Below the pieces are notes generated by a model. That model worked only from the letters and a program-made list of their open reading frames with translations, was not told where the DNA came from and searched no databases. Of a DNA stretch of 64,000 nt, positions 1-8,224 are shown piece after piece. This DNA is from Bacteroidales bacterium (GTDB lineage Bacteria; Bacteroidota; Bacteroidia; Bacteroidales; UBA932). How positions within the stretch are numbered: position 1 is the stretch's first letter; every line of letters starts with the position of its first letter. Made by a program: the position numbers and the translations under genes. The DNA is taken from positions 62,001 to 126,000 of the forward strand of contig JAFSOA010000015.1 of assembly GCA_017447265.1 (NCBI GenBank). Direction: 5' to 3'.

Positions 1-121
1 CGACCGGGCACTGACGCGCTGGGATACATCGTGCCAGCACGTTGCCGTCGGGATTGTGCTCGCCCGCAAGCGGGCTGCGCATTCCCTTTGTCATCATGGG
101 GGACCGAAACTGCGAAAACGC
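1..121. other. 5' edge, no supported gene
   Basis: No convincing coding sequence. Short open frames exist on both strands, but they run on through palindromes and the tRNA gene and have no family-like content. A small hairpin (CCCGC-AA-GCGGG) lies near 63-74. The stretch could be the tail of a gene cut by the window edge. Confidence 0.4.
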
Positions 122-146
122 GCCGCCGGCTCGCCGGCGGCTTTTT
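122..146. terminator. Hairpin with T-run, terminator-like
   Basis: A perfect 9-bp stem GCCGCCGGC / GCCGGCGGC (122-130 with 133-141) is followed by five T on the plus strand, typical of an intrinsic terminator. On the minus strand it is followed by a shorter T-run, so it may act in both directions. It is the first of three palindromes in a row (122-229). Confidence 0.55.
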
Positions 147-205
147 GTTGAAGTACCCCGGTTCTTACGAGAGCAAGCTCTCGACGACCGGGGTACTTCA
201 ACAAA
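144..205. repeat. Long nested palindrome
   Basis: An 18-bp perfect inverted repeat (144-161 with 188-205) encloses a second 7-bp stem CGAGAGC/GCTCTCG (168-174 with 177-183). The outer stem is too long for an ordinary terminator and has the look of a dispersed palindromic (REP- or MITE-like) element. It shares its right end with the next hairpin. Confidence 0.6.
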
Positions 206-232
206 CGCGGGGACCGTGGTCCCCGCGTTTTC
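204..232. terminator. 12-bp hairpin terminator
   Basis: A 12-bp stem AACGCGGGGACC/GGTCCCCGCGTT (204-215 with 218-229) is followed by TT on the plus strand, giving a four-T tail. It lies just beyond the 3' end of the minus-strand tRNA-Arg and could end that transcript, although the T-run is weaker in that direction. Confidence 0.5.
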
Positions 233-241
233 GTTGCTTCG

Positions 242-315
242 TGATTCCGTCGGGATTCGAACCCGAGACCCACAGCTTAGAAGGCTGTTGCTCTATCCAG
301 CTGAGCTACGGAACC
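242..315 (-). tRNA. tRNA-Arg (anticodon TCT)
   Basis: The cloverleaf reads on the minus strand. The acceptor stem GGTTCCG pairs with CGGAATC (one G-T wobble), the D-arm is GCTCAGCTGGATAGAGC, the anticodon loop CTTCTAA gives anticodon TCT, and the T-arm has GGGTTCGAATCCC. The discriminator base is A at 242 and CCA is not encoded. It decodes AGA and AGG arginine codons. Confidence 0.96.
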
Positions 316-356
316 AGCCATGCATGAGGCTGCAAAGGTATCGCTTTTTGGGAACT

Positions 357-779
357 TCACCAAATTAATCGCGGAAACCCGCTAGCTGGGAAGTTCCTTT
401 GATTTCTTGAAGAGTTCGTACATGGCGTTGAAGCTGGCGGAGCGGTCTTCGGACGGAGCTCGCCGGGTGCGGACGCGGTGGCCAGGGTGGACGGATCTTC
501 GGCCATCAGATAATCGAACATGGCCTGATAGAGTTCCACCATATGTGCTGCCAGGTCGAGGGCATCTTCTGCTTGCATGCCGGCACGCAGGTCTTCGCTG
601 TCCTGCGCATACTGCTCCTTGATCTGGCGGTAAAGGCCGCGCATCCGCTCGACGTCGGCCGGCGCCCGCCCCTCTTTCTCGTCCTGCTCGAGGACCCAGA
701 GGAAATCGTCGATATCCTCACCCGCATAGGTAAGGCAGACCGAAAGCCGGTCGAACACCTTCTTCAAAAAATCGTCCAT
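357..779 (-). CDS. Small acidic protein, probable frameshift near 3' end
   Basis: No family recognised. The first ~115 residues look like ordinary soluble helical protein, rich in Asp, Glu and Leu. The last ~23 residues in this frame are Ser/Pro/Arg-rich and unlike the rest. One frame over, the DNA reads a natural-looking end (SFNAMYELFKKSKELPS) and stops at a TAG at 382-384, so a one-base deletion or assembly error near 450-465 is likely. The ATG at 779 overlaps the stop of the upstream lipoprotein by one base (TGATG), so the two are probably co-translated and act together. Function unknown. Confidence 0.65.
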   Translation of the reverse strand: MDDFLKKVFDRLSVCLTYAGEDIDDFLWVLEQDEKEGRAPADVERMRGLYRQIKEQYAQDSEDLRAGMQAEDALDLAAHMVELYQAMFDYLMAEDPSTLATASAPGELRPKTAPPASTPCTNSSRNQRNFPASGFPRLIW

Positions 780-1543
780 CAATATTTGTCTTCAATTCTG
801 TCTTCTTCGTCCTCGATGTACTTGCGGAACTGCTGGTACACACTCTCGGGAACGCTCGGATCGGCCTTCACTTTCTTGCAGATGGCATAGAGCTCGTCCT
901 CAATCTTTTTGGCTTTCTTCTTATCCTTGTCCTTCAGCGCTTTGTCGTATTGCGACAGCTTGCCGAAAATGCCGTATTTCGACATCAGCGACTTGAACGT
1001 GACGGGTTCCTTCTTCTCTGCCTTCTTCTCAGCGGCCACCTGTTCGACGGCCACCTCGGGCTGCTGCTGGACCACGTTGACATTCATCGCCACAGATTTG
1101 ACGGCGTTCAGCAGATCGGATGCTTCCTTGTAGGAGAAATACTTGCGGGAGCCTTCGGCAGCGGAGAAAACGATGTTCTTCTCGACGTTCTTCTCAGCAT
1201 TGAATTTCGGGATAAGGTTGACCAGCTCTTCAGCTGTCAGCACGAAGCCATCGCGCACCTTCATCCCGTTCTCGTCGAGCAGGTTGACGTCGATGGCCGT
1301 CTCTGCCAGCAGGTCTTCGGATACTTTCATCAAAGGCACGCTGCCGCGAATCATCCATTCATCGGCCTTGTCGGGGTTCTGGACCGTGACCAGCTTGAGG
1401 TCAGCGCCCAGGCGGAAGATCTGGAAACCGTTGCCGGTGAGTTCCACGTTCTGCTTGGGGATCAGCACCTCCACAGGTTTCTTTTCCGTCGCACAACCCG
1501 CGACGAGCACGAGGGCCGTAAGGAGTAACAAAACTTTTTTCAT
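779..1543 (-). CDS. Putative lipoprotein, unknown function
   Basis: A 254-residue protein with a lipoprotein signal: hydrophobic core after MKK and lipobox VAGC, placing the lipidated Cys near residue 17. The mature part has two regions: a globular N-terminal half (residues ~25-150) and a Lys/Glu-rich, probably helical C-terminal half (residues ~170-254) with a run of KDKDKKKAKK. No catalytic motif is visible. It lies 26 bases downstream of the GH20 gene and overlaps the next small gene by one base, so it is likely part of one minus-strand transcript. An envelope role is inferred only from the signal peptide. Confidence 0.75.
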   Translation of the reverse strand: MKKVLLLLTALVLVAGCATEKKPVEVLIPKQNVELTGNGFQIFRLGADLKLVTVQNPDKADEWMIRGSVPLMKVSEDLLAETAIDVNLLDENGMKVRDGFVLTAEELVNLIPKFNAEKNVEKNIVFSAAEGSRKYFSYKEASDLLNAVKSVAMNVNVVQQQPEVAVEQVAAEKKAEKKEPVTFKSLMSKYGIFGKLSQYDKALKDKDKKKAKKIEDELYAICKKVKADPSVPESVYQQFRKYIEDEEDRIEDKY

Positions 1544-1569
1544 AGGTAATAAGGTATTGGTTCGTCGTC

Positions 1570-3072
1570 TTATTCAATGCCCTTGAAGGCATAGTCGGCA
1601 TAGTGGTAGCCGCACTTGTCGTAGATGGGTTTCAGCCCCCCGGTCAAACGTGCGAGGAAATCGTCGTACGAGGTACGGTTGTCGCAGCTCCAGGCCACCT
1701 CGGAAAGGGCGGCCATGCGCGGAAGCACCATGTGCTGCACGTGATCGAAGGTCGCCACATACTCGGTCCACATGTTGGCCTGGATGCCCCGGATATGGGC
1801 TTTCTCTTCGTCGTTGAGCTGGTCATACGGGTCGAAGGCATAGCACTTGCTGAGGGGCAGGTTGCCGCCGATGCCCATAGGTTCGTCGTTGCCGGCCGGA
1901 TCGCCGGTCTGGTAGTAGTCGAAGTAGAAATAGCTGTTGGGAGTCATGATCACGTCGTTGCCCATCTTGGCCGCCTCGATGCCGCCCTTGGCACCGCGCC
2001 ACGACATGACCGTCGCGCTCTGCGAAACGCCGCCATCGAGGATTTCGTCCCAGCCGATGATCTTGCGGCCCTTGTCGGCGAGATACTTCTCGACTGTGGT
2101 GATCAGGTAGCTCTGGAGCTCCGCTTCCCGCGTGAACCCCTTTTCCTTCATCAGGGCCTGGCATTTCGGGCATTTCTCCCACTCCTCCCGCGGCGCTTCG
2201 TCACCGCCGATATGGATGTATTCCGAAGGGAAAATCTCGCAGATCTCGTCGAGCACGCCTTCGAGGAAGGTCACGGTCTCGGGATTGCCGGCACAGAAGA
2301 CCTCGGGGAAAACACCCCAGGTGGTCTGGACCTGATAGGGATAATCCTTTCCGCGGCAGCCCAGTTCAGGATAGCTGGCCAGCGCGGCGGAAGCGTGGCC
2401 CGGCATCTCGATTTCGGGGATGACGGTGATGAAGCGTTCGGCCGCATAGGCAACTACATCGCGCATGTCGTCCTGGGTGTAGTAGCCGCCGTAGGGCGTG
2501 CCGTCATAGACATTGCTGCCATAATGGCCCACCAGCGTCTCTTTCCGCACGGAACCCACTTCGGTAAGTCTGGGATACTGCTTGATCTCGGCGCGCCAGC
2601 CCTGGTCCTCGGTCAGGTGCCAGTGGAACACATTGAGCTTGTGCAGGGCCATCATGTCGATGAAGGCCTTCACCTCGTCCACCGTGAAGAAATGACGGCA
2701 GCAGTCGAGGTGCGCGCCGCGATACGAGAACACGGGCTCGTCGCAGATACGCACACCGGGCAGCACGTCGCCGTACTGCGCTTCCAACTGGGCCAGCGTC
2801 TGCCGCGCCCAGAAGATGCCTGCTTCGGAGCCCGCCTTGATCTCCACGCGGCCCTTGCCGGTATTGAGTTCATACGCTTCCGGGGCCATCTTCGCGTCGA
2901 TGCGCGTCTTGATATCCGGATGCGCCTTCAGGTTGCAGGGCTTGCCCGCAGCCACCATGGAAACGGGAATGGGGACGATCGAAAGATCGACGGGAACCGC
3001 TTCCTTCCCGTCACAGGAAGCCAGCACGGTCAACGCCACCGCAGCCAGTAGGGGGAACAAACGCTTTTTCAT
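1570..3072 (-). CDS. GH20 beta-N-acetylhexosaminidase lipoprotein
   Basis: Removes terminal GlcNAc or GalNAc from glycans, for example host mucin or N-glycans. The 500-residue protein has a lipoprotein signal (lipobox LASC, Cys near residue 19), an N-terminal GH20b-like domain, and a GH20 barrel. The catalytic pair Asp-Glu sits in HIGGDEAPREEW, the active-site wall contains EIEMPGH and WHLTEDQGW, and Trp-rich motifs follow. The open frame extends upstream through the next gene, but MKKRLF at 3072 starts a clear signal peptide just downstream of the DUF368 stop, so this start was chosen. As a substrate-assisted retaining enzyme it would act at the cell surface or in the periplasm. Exact linkage preference cannot be read. 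Confidence 0.93.
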   Translation of the reverse strand: MKKRLFPLLAAVALTVLASCDGKEAVPVDLSIVPIPVSMVAAGKPCNLKAHPDIKTRIDAKMAPEAYELNTGKGRVEIKAGSEAGIFWARQTLAQLEAQYGDVLPGVRICDEPVFSYRGAHLDCCRHFFTVDEVKAFIDMMALHKLNVFHWHLTEDQGWRAEIKQYPRLTEVGSVRKETLVGHYGSNVYDGTPYGGYYTQDDMRDVVAYAAERFITVIPEIEMPGHASAALASYPELGCRGKDYPYQVQTTWGVFPEVFCAGNPETVTFLEGVLDEICEIFPSEYIHIGGDEAPREEWEKCPKCQALMKEKGFTREAELQSYLITTVEKYLADKGRKIIGWDEILDGGVSQSATVMSWRGAKGGIEAAKMGNDVIMTPNSYFYFDYYQTGDPAGNDEPMGIGGNLPLSKCYAFDPYDQLNDEEKAHIRGIQANMWTEYVATFDHVQHMVLPRMAALSEVAWSCDNRTSYDDFLARLTGGLKPIYDKCGYHYADYAFKGIE

Positions 3073-3098
3073 AGGATTTGGTTTAAGGTTCAAATATA

Positions 3099-3959
3099 CT
3101 ATTTTTCCTTTACTTTCGCAATCCACTCGACGCCGAGCACCAGCGCGACACCCAGCACAGCCCAAAGCGCCGCCGCTCCGTAATGGGGATCGGGCAGCGC
3201 CTGCACTTCCGGATTGGACCAGGGCCAGACCTTCACCAGCGAGCCAAGGATGAAGCCCAGCAGCACCAGCATGGTCTGTTTCTCGAAATGGTCGAGCAGC
3301 CAGTGCAGGAATTTGGCAAATGCCAGGATGCCCACGACGCAGCCCAGGGCGAAGATGATCAGCACAGACCAGTCCAGGTCGGCCACGGCCTGCATGATAT
3401 AGTCGTATTTGCCCATGATCACCAGGATGAAACTGCCCGAGATGCCCGGCAGGATCATCGTGCAGACGGCGATGGCACCGCAGAGAAAGATGAAAAACCA
3501 GTTGTCGGGAGTCTGTGTGGGCGACAGCGTGCAGACGAGCAGCCCGAGCGCCACGCCGCCCAGGGTGAAAAGAATCTCCTTGATCCCCCACCCTTTTATA
3601 TCCTTGAACATCAGGATGGCCGATGCGACAATCAGGCCGAAAAAGAAAGCCCAGGTCTGCACGGGAAAGTGCTCCAGGACATAAGTCATCAGCTTGGCCA
3701 GCGAGAACACGCTGAGCACCACGCCGATGGCCAGCCACAGCAGGAATGTGCCGTGGACCTGCTTCCAGAATCCCTTGAAATCGCCCTTGAAGAGGGCTTT
3801 CCAGGTCTCTTTCTCCATCAGGCTGTTCAGCGCCTCGATGATCTCCTTGTAGATGCCCGTGATCAGGGCGACAGTGCCGCCGGAAACCCCCGGGACCACG
3901 TTAGCGGCGCCCATGAAGAAGCCTTTGAGCGCGACGACGATTCGTTGTATCAGATTCAT
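3099..3959 (-). CDS. popT: DUF368 family membrane protein (PopT-type polyprenyl-phosphate carrier)
   Basis: A 286-residue polytopic membrane protein with about eight to nine hydrophobic segments. It has the two DUF368 signature repeats, AANVVPGVSGGTVALITGIY near the N-terminus and ILPGISGSFILVIMGKYDYI in the middle, which indicate an internal duplication. DUF368 proteins are reported to return undecaprenyl phosphate across the inner membrane for reuse in wall and envelope glycan synthesis; that role is inherited from the family. The start MNLIQRI at 3959 was preferred to an in-frame extension that runs into the ppdK terminator. It is followed 26 bases later by the GH20 gene. Confidence 0.88.
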   Translation of the reverse strand: MNLIQRIVVALKGFFMGAANVVPGVSGGTVALITGIYKEIIEALNSLMEKETWKALFKGDFKGFWKQVHGTFLLWLAIGVVLSVFSLAKLMTYVLEHFPVQTWAFFFGLIVASAILMFKDIKGWGIKEILFTLGGVALGLLVCTLSPTQTPDNWFFIFLCGAIAVCTMILPGISGSFILVIMGKYDYIMQAVADLDWSVLIIFALGCVVGILAFAKFLHWLLDHFEKQTMLVLLGFILGSLVKVWPWSNPEVQALPDPHYGAAALWAVLGVALVLGVEWIAKVKEK

Positions 3960-3965
3960 TTCACA

Positions 3966-3997
3966 AAAAAAGCCCTCCCGTTCGCACGGAAGGGCTT
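3966..3997 (-). terminator. Terminator after ppdK
   Basis: On the minus strand, AGCCCTTCCGT and ACGGGAGGGCT form an ~11-bp stem (one mismatch) followed by seven T. It lies 15 bases past the ppdK stop and separates ppdK from the DUF368 gene. Confidence 0.85.
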
Positions 3998-4011
3998 CGG
4001 GTAGTACAGGT

Positions 4012-6726
4012 TTATTTCTCGTCTTCGATGGCGGCCTGTGCAGCGGCAAGGCGTGCGATGGGGACGCGGAACGGCGAGCAGGACACGTAGTTCAGGCCGA
4101 TCTTGTGGCAGAACTTCACGGATGCCGGATCACCGCCGTGCTCACCGCAGATACCGCACTTGAGGTTCGCGCGGGTGGAGCGGCCGGCGCTGACAGCCAT
4201 TTCGACCAGGCGGCCGACGGCCTTGGTGTCGAGCGTCTTGAACGGGTCGGCGTCGAGGATCTTGTTGCCCAGGTAGTCGCCCATGAAGGTGCTCACGTCG
4301 TCACGGCTGAAGCCGAAGGTCATCTGCGTCAAGTCGTTGGTACCGAAGGAGAAGAACTCGGCGGTGCGGGCCATGCGGTCGGCCGTCAGGGCAGCGCGCG
4401 GAATCTCGATCATCGTACCGAACTTGTAGTCGATGGTCTCGTTGAGACGGGCCTCGACTTCGGCTTTGATCTTCTCACAGATGGCTTTCTGGAAGCGGAG
4501 CTCGCGCTCGGAGATCGTAACCGGAATCATGATCTCGGGCATCGGGTGGTAGCCTTCTTTCTTCAGCTCGATGGCTGCGGTGAAGATGGCGCGGAACTGG
4601 GTCTCGGAAATCATCGGATAGGTGATGTGGAGACGGACGCCGCGGTGGCCCATCATCGGGTTGACCTCGTGGAGGCTCTCGCCGCGTTTCTCGATGTCGA
4701 GGGTCGAAATGTGGAGTTCTTCCGCCAGTTCGGCCTTCTTGTCTTCGGTCTGCGGCACGAATTCATGCAACGGCGGGTCGAGGAGACGGAAGGTCACAGG
4801 CTTGCCGTCCATGACTTTCATCGTGCCCTTGACAGAGGCCTTGATGTACGGCTCGAGTTCCTTGAGGGCGGCGACACGCTCTTCGTCGGTCTTGGAGAGG
4901 ATCATCTTGCGGAGCTTGCCCAGCGGGGTCTCAGAGTTCTTGCCATAGAACATGTGCTCGATGCGGAACAGGCCGATGCCTTCTGCGCCGAAGCTCAGGG
5001 CGCGCTCGGTATCCTCCGGGTTGTCGGCGTTGGTGCGGACACCCAGCTTGCGGAACTTGTCGGCGATGGCCATGAACTTCACGAAACGCGGGTTGTCGGA
5101 AGCATCCATGGTCTCGATCTTCTCGGCATAGACAGCACCCTTGGCACCGTTGAGCGAGAAGTATTCACCTTCGTGATAGACCTTGTTGGAGCCAGCGAAG
5201 CTCACTTCTTTCTTCTCGAGGTTGATCTTCATGTCTTCGCAACCCACGATGCAGCACTTGCCCCAGCCGCGGGCCACGAGGGCGGCGTGCGAAGTCATAC
5301 CGCCTTTCTGCGTGAGGATACCCACGGCGGCGCGCATGCCTTCCACATCCTCCGGAGAGGTCTCTTCGCGAACCAGGATCACCTTGCGCTTCTCGGCGGC
5401 AGCCTTCACGGCGTCGGCGTTGGAGAAGACGATGGTACCGACGGCACCACCCGGGGAAGCCGGAAGGCCGTGGGCCACAACCGTGGCTTTCTTCTCGGAA
5501 GCCGGGTCGAGGATCGGGTGCAGGATCTCGTCGAGCTGGGCCGGAGACACGCGCGTGACGGCGACCTTCTCGTTGATCATGCCCTCTTCGAGCATATCCA
5601 TGGCCATGTTCAGGGCCGCCAGGCCGGTGCGCTTGCCGATACGGCACTGCAGCATCCAGAGCTTGCCTTCCTGGATCGTGAATTCGATGTCCTGCATGTC
5701 GTTGAAGTGTTTCTCAAGCAGCATGCGGATGTCGTCGAGCTCCTTGTACACGTCGGGCATGGCGTCCTCGAGGGACTTCAGGTGCGCGTTCTGCGGGCTC
5801 TTGGTCGCATTGTTGAGCGGGTTCGGGGTACGGATACCGGCCACGACATCCTCGCCCTGGGCGTTGATGAGCCACTCACCGTAGAATTTGTTGTCGCCGT
5901 TGGCCGGGTTGCGGGAGAAGGCCACGCCGGTAGCGGAGGTCTCACCCATGTTGCCGAAGACCATGGACTGGACGTTCACGGCCGTGCCCCAGTCATCGGG
6001 AATGCCTTCGATCTGGCGGTACTTGATGGCGCGCTTGCCGTTCCAGGATTTGAACACGCCGCCGATGGAGCCCCAGAGCTGGGCTTCCGCGGTGTCGGGG
6101 AATTCGACGCCGAGAACTTCCTTGATGCGGACTTTGAAGCGCTCGGCCAGGTCCTTGAGTTCCTCTGCGGTAATCTCGGTGTCGGACTTGTAGCCTTTGG
6201 CTTCCTTGAGGTCTTCCATCATCTTGTCGAGCTGCTGGCGGATGGCCTTGCCGTCTTCCGGCTCGATGCCTTCGGCTTTCTCCATCACGACGTCGGAATA
6301 CATCATAATGAGGCGGCGGTAGGCGTCATACACGAAGCGCGGGTTCTGGGTCTTTTCGATCATGCCGGGGATCGTGGCGGAGCAGAGGCCGATGTTCAGG
6401 ATGGTATCCATCATGCCGGGCATGGAACTGCGGGCGCCGGAACGGCAGCTGACGAGCAGCGGGTTCTTCGGATCGCCGAATTTCTTGCCCATGATGGCTT
6501 CCGTCGCCTTCAGGGCCTCGGCCACATCGTGTTTGAGCTCAGCGGTATAACCGCCGCCCAGTGCATAATATTCCGTGCAGCACTCGGTCGTGATGGTGAA
6601 ACCGGCCGGGACGGGAATACCCAGCGTACACATTTCAGCGAGATTGGCACCCTTGCCTCCGAGGAGATTGCGCATCTGGCCATTGCCTTCCGCTTCCTTT
6701 CCTCCGAATCGATAAACTCTTTTCAT
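4012..6726 (-). CDS. ppdK: Pyruvate, phosphate dikinase
   Basis: Interconverts pyruvate + ATP + Pi and PEP + AMP + PPi in the cytosol. In anaerobic Bacteroidales it links glycolysis with the PEP/oxaloacetate branch. The 904 residues match the family length. Order: ATP-grasp N-terminal domain (GGKGANLAEM near residue 27), central swivelling phosphohistidine domain with GGMTSHAALVARG (catalytic His near residue 478), and C-terminal PEP/pyruvate barrel with GIGLFRIEHMF, FGTNDLTQMTFG and GICGEHGGDP (catalytic Cys). A Bacteroidota promoter (TATATTTG) lies ~44 bases upstream and a hairpin terminator follows, so it is probably monocistronic. Confidence 0.98.
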   Translation of the reverse strand: MKRVYRFGGKEAEGNGQMRNLLGGKGANLAEMCTLGIPVPAGFTITTECCTEYYALGGGYTAELKHDVAEALKATEAIMGKKFGDPKNPLLVSCRSGARSSMPGMMDTILNIGLCSATIPGMIEKTQNPRFVYDAYRRLIMMYSDVVMEKAEGIEPEDGKAIRQQLDKMMEDLKEAKGYKSDTEITAEELKDLAERFKVRIKEVLGVEFPDTAEAQLWGSIGGVFKSWNGKRAIKYRQIEGIPDDWGTAVNVQSMVFGNMGETSATGVAFSRNPANGDNKFYGEWLINAQGEDVVAGIRTPNPLNNATKSPQNAHLKSLEDAMPDVYKELDDIRMLLEKHFNDMQDIEFTIQEGKLWMLQCRIGKRTGLAALNMAMDMLEEGMINEKVAVTRVSPAQLDEILHPILDPASEKKATVVAHGLPASPGGAVGTIVFSNADAVKAAAEKRKVILVREETSPEDVEGMRAAVGILTQKGGMTSHAALVARGWGKCCIVGCEDMKINLEKKEVSFAGSNKVYHEGEYFSLNGAKGAVYAEKIETMDASDNPRFVKFMAIADKFRKLGVRTNADNPEDTERALSFGAEGIGLFRIEHMFYGKNSETPLGKLRKMILSKTDEERVAALKELEPYIKASVKGTMKVMDGKPVTFRLLDPPLHEFVPQTEDKKAELAEELHISTLDIEKRGESLHEVNPMMGHRGVRLHITYPMISETQFRAIFTAAIELKKEGYHPMPEIMIPVTISERELRFQKAICEKIKAEVEARLNETIDYKFGTMIEIPRAALTADRMARTAEFFSFGTNDLTQMTFGFSRDDVSTFMGDYLGNKILDADPFKTLDTKAVGRLVEMAVSAGRSTRANLKCGICGEHGGDPASVKFCHKIGLNYVSCSPFRVPIARLAAAQAAIEDEK

Positions 6727-6769
6727 ATAAACGTATTGCTTTGATTGATTAAATATTCATTTCATCTTA

Positions 6770-6777
6770 CAAATATA
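6770..6777 (-). promoter_or_regulatory. -7 box of ppdK promoter
   Basis: TATATTTG on the minus strand, a perfect TAnnTTTG element. It implies a leader of roughly 35-40 bases before the ppdK ATG. Confidence 0.7.
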
Positions 6778-6798
6778 TATAAAATCTCTCGAATTTCC

Positions 6799-6806
6799 TA
6801 ACTTTG
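6799..6806 (+). promoter_or_regulatory. -7 box, nearly leaderless
   Basis: TAACTTTG matches TAnnTTTG and lies only four bases before the ATG at 6811. Transcription would start at or inside the first codons, implying a leaderless mRNA or initiation at the downstream ATGATG at 6826. Confidence 0.55.
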
Positions 6807-6810
6807 TAGC

Positions 6811-7491
6811 ATGAAACTCACAATTATGATGATTCTTGTTGCGAAAGTGGCTTTTGCCTCCCCGGAGCCCTCGATCGAAGAAATCCAGGCGAAATTCGAC
6901 GAGTCGGCCATTGCCTGGCATCGTATCGACCAGGTCAACTGGCCCGGTTTCCCCTATCATCCCCTGGCGGAATTCCGCATCATGCACTCCGAAACGGAGA
7001 TCTATCTGCAGTTTCACGTACGCGAGCAGGGCGCGCGCGCCACGTACGATTATGATGCAGGTTCCTCGCCCTACAAAGATGACTGCGTCGAGTTTTTCAT
7101 GATCCCGTCGGACCGGGACCCGAGCTATTTCAATCTTGAAATGAACTGCATCGGGCACGGGACCTTCCACTACGGCCCCAACCGCCAGGAGAGGAACCGC
7201 TGCGGCGATGAGATCGTCCATCAGATCCGCCGCCATTCGACCCTCGGCAGCGAAGCGTTCGGCACCCGCGAGGGCGAGCAGGAATGGACGCTGACCATCG
7301 CCGTCCCCAAGCGCCTCTACGCCCAGGCCGACCTCGACCTGACACAGTTCAGCGGCCGGACCGTCCGCGCCAATTTCTACAAATGCGGCGACGACACGGC
7401 GGTCCCCCACTACCTCAGCTGGGCCCCCATCGGCACGCCGAAACCCAATTTCCACGTGCCCGAATACTTCGGAGAAATTCATTTCGAGTAA
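6811..7491 (+). CDS. Carbohydrate-binding family 9-like protein
   Basis: A 226-residue single-domain protein resembling the CBM9-like beta-sandwich family of Bacteroidales. Visible motifs are KDDCVEFFMIP (the conserved D-x-VEFF strand), YFNLEMNCIG and GDDTAVPHYLSW near the C-terminus. The first residues are hydrophobic, but recalled homologues start with a similar short strand and no signal peptide, so the N-terminus is probably not a true export signal. The alternative start ATGATG at 6826 would remove five residues and fit the nearby promoter better. Ligand and role are unknown. It is transcribed divergently from ppdK. Confidence 0.8.
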   Translation: MKLTIMMILVAKVAFASPEPSIEEIQAKFDESAIAWHRIDQVNWPGFPYHPLAEFRIMHSETEIYLQFHVREQGARATYDYDAGSSPYKDDCVEFFMIPSDRDPSYFNLEMNCIGHGTFHYGPNRQERNRCGDEIVHQIRRHSTLGSEAFGTREGEQEWTLTIAVPKRLYAQADLDLTQFSGRTVRANFYKCGDDTAVPHYLSWAPIGTPKPNFHVPEYFGEIHFE

Positions 7492-7507
7492 TTTTTTGCA
7501 AAAAAAG

Positions 7508-7537
7508 TTGCACGTACCAAAATAATTTGTACTTTTG
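7508..7537 (+). promoter_or_regulatory. rplS promoter
   Basis: TTG at 7508-7510 (-33 element) and TACTTTTG at 7530-7537 (-7 element, TAnnTTTG) have the normal Bacteroidota spacing. About 90 bases of leader follow before the rplS start, enough for regulation at the RNA level. Confidence 0.75.
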
Positions 7538-7632
7538 CAGTCCCGAAAATGAAGCAACCTCTTGCGAAAGAGATCAGAAACAATCCAGCAACGTTGCACT
7601 GAAGATTTTTCGGCAATTAAAAATTTAAGAAA

Positions 7633-8010
7633 ATGGATTTGATGAAAGTTGCCTGCGAGGCAATGGCACAAGAAAAAAAGAACTTCCCCGACTTCAAGGC
7701 CGGTGACACCATCACCGTTACCTACAAGATCAAAGAGGAAAACAAGGAGCGTCTTCAGAAATTCCGCGGCATCGTGCTCCAGAAACGCGGCGCCGGTATT
7801 TCCAAGACCTTCACGGTACGCAAGATGTCGAGTGGTATCGGCGTGGAACGTATTTTCCCGTTCGACTCCCCCTTCATCGACTCGATTGAACTCAACAAGG
7901 TCGGCAAGGTGCGTCGCGCACGTATCTTCTACCTCAGAGGCCTGACCGGCAAGAAAGCCCGGATCAAGGAGAAAAAGAGAGCTGCCGTCACTGCTTCCGC
8001 AGCCGAGTAA
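7633..8010 (+). CDS. rplS: 50S ribosomal protein L19
   Basis: The 125-residue L19 protein lies at the 30S-50S interface. Family motifs are visible: FKAGDTITVTYKI, RLQKFRGIVLQKRGAG, KMSSGIGVERIFPF and ARIFYLRGLTGKKARIKEK. The C-terminal tail (AAVTASAAE) is a lineage-specific extension. It is followed 14 bases later by tRNA-Arg(ACG), which may be on the same transcript. Confidence 0.98.
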   Translation: MDLMKVACEAMAQEKKNFPDFKAGDTITVTYKIKEENKERLQKFRGIVLQKRGAGISKTFTVRKMSSGIGVERIFPFDSPFIDSIELNKVGKVRRARIFYLRGLTGKKARIKEKKRAAVTASAAE

Positions 8011-8024
8011 GCAGCACTCAACCT

Positions 8025-8101
8025 GGCTCCTTAGCTCAACTGAATAGAGCATCTGACTACGGATCAGAAGGTTGTGGGTTTGAATCCCGCAGGAGTCACC
8101 A
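8025..8101 (+). tRNA. tRNA-Arg (anticodon ACG), CCA encoded
   Basis: Acceptor stem GGCTCCT pairs with AGGAGTC (one wobble). The anticodon loop CTACGGA gives anticodon ACG, whose first base is normally edited to inosine to read CGN. The T-arm reads GTGGGTTTGAATCCCGC. Discriminator A at 8098 is followed by a genomically encoded CCA (8099-8101). It forms the left edge of an accessory region and is a plausible integration target. Confidence 0.96.
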
Positions 8102-8103
8102 GA

Positions 8104-8136
8104 AAACCCCGTTAGAAGTAATTCTGACGGGGTTTT
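8104..8136 (+). terminator. Terminator after tRNA-Arg
   Basis: AAACCCCGT and ACGGGGTTT form a 9-bp hairpin followed by a T-rich tail. It ends the rplS/tRNA-Arg transcript. Confidence 0.8.
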
Positions 8137-8143
8137 GCTTTTT

Positions 8144-8165
8144 ATTTGCCCCACATTTGCCCCAC
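8144..8165. repeat. Tandem 11-bp direct repeat beside tRNA
   Basis: The 11-mer ATTTGCCCCAC occurs twice back to back (8144-8154 and 8155-8165) immediately after the tRNA terminator. Its position at the tRNA/island junction suits integrase arm-type binding sites or the scar of an integrated element. No integrase gene is visible in this window. Confidence 0.5.
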
Positions 8166-8224
8166 CGATTTGTTAGGAATTGCAGCCACGATGCAATAGA
8201 ACGGCGATTTAAGTGGGTAATCGT

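Noticed and set aside
31..368. Two overlapping plus-strand open frames of 98-108 codons
   Set aside because: They run through three palindromes and antisense through tRNA-Arg(TCT); the translations contain the typical reading of a tRNA gene and no protein-like composition.
1570..3738. 722-codon version of the GH20 gene
   Set aside because: The extra N-terminal part is the DUF368 gene read in another frame; a signal peptide starts at 3072.
3853..6744. 963-codon open frame antisense to ppdK
   Set aside because: By-product of GC-rich codon use in ppdK; its translation is His/Val/Gly-rich without any family signal, whereas the other strand is a full-length PpdK.
6757..8154. 465-codon minus-strand frame over rplS and tRNA-Arg(ACG)
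   Set aside because: Antisense to rplS and the tRNA and continuing antisense through the CBM9-like gene; no natural composition.
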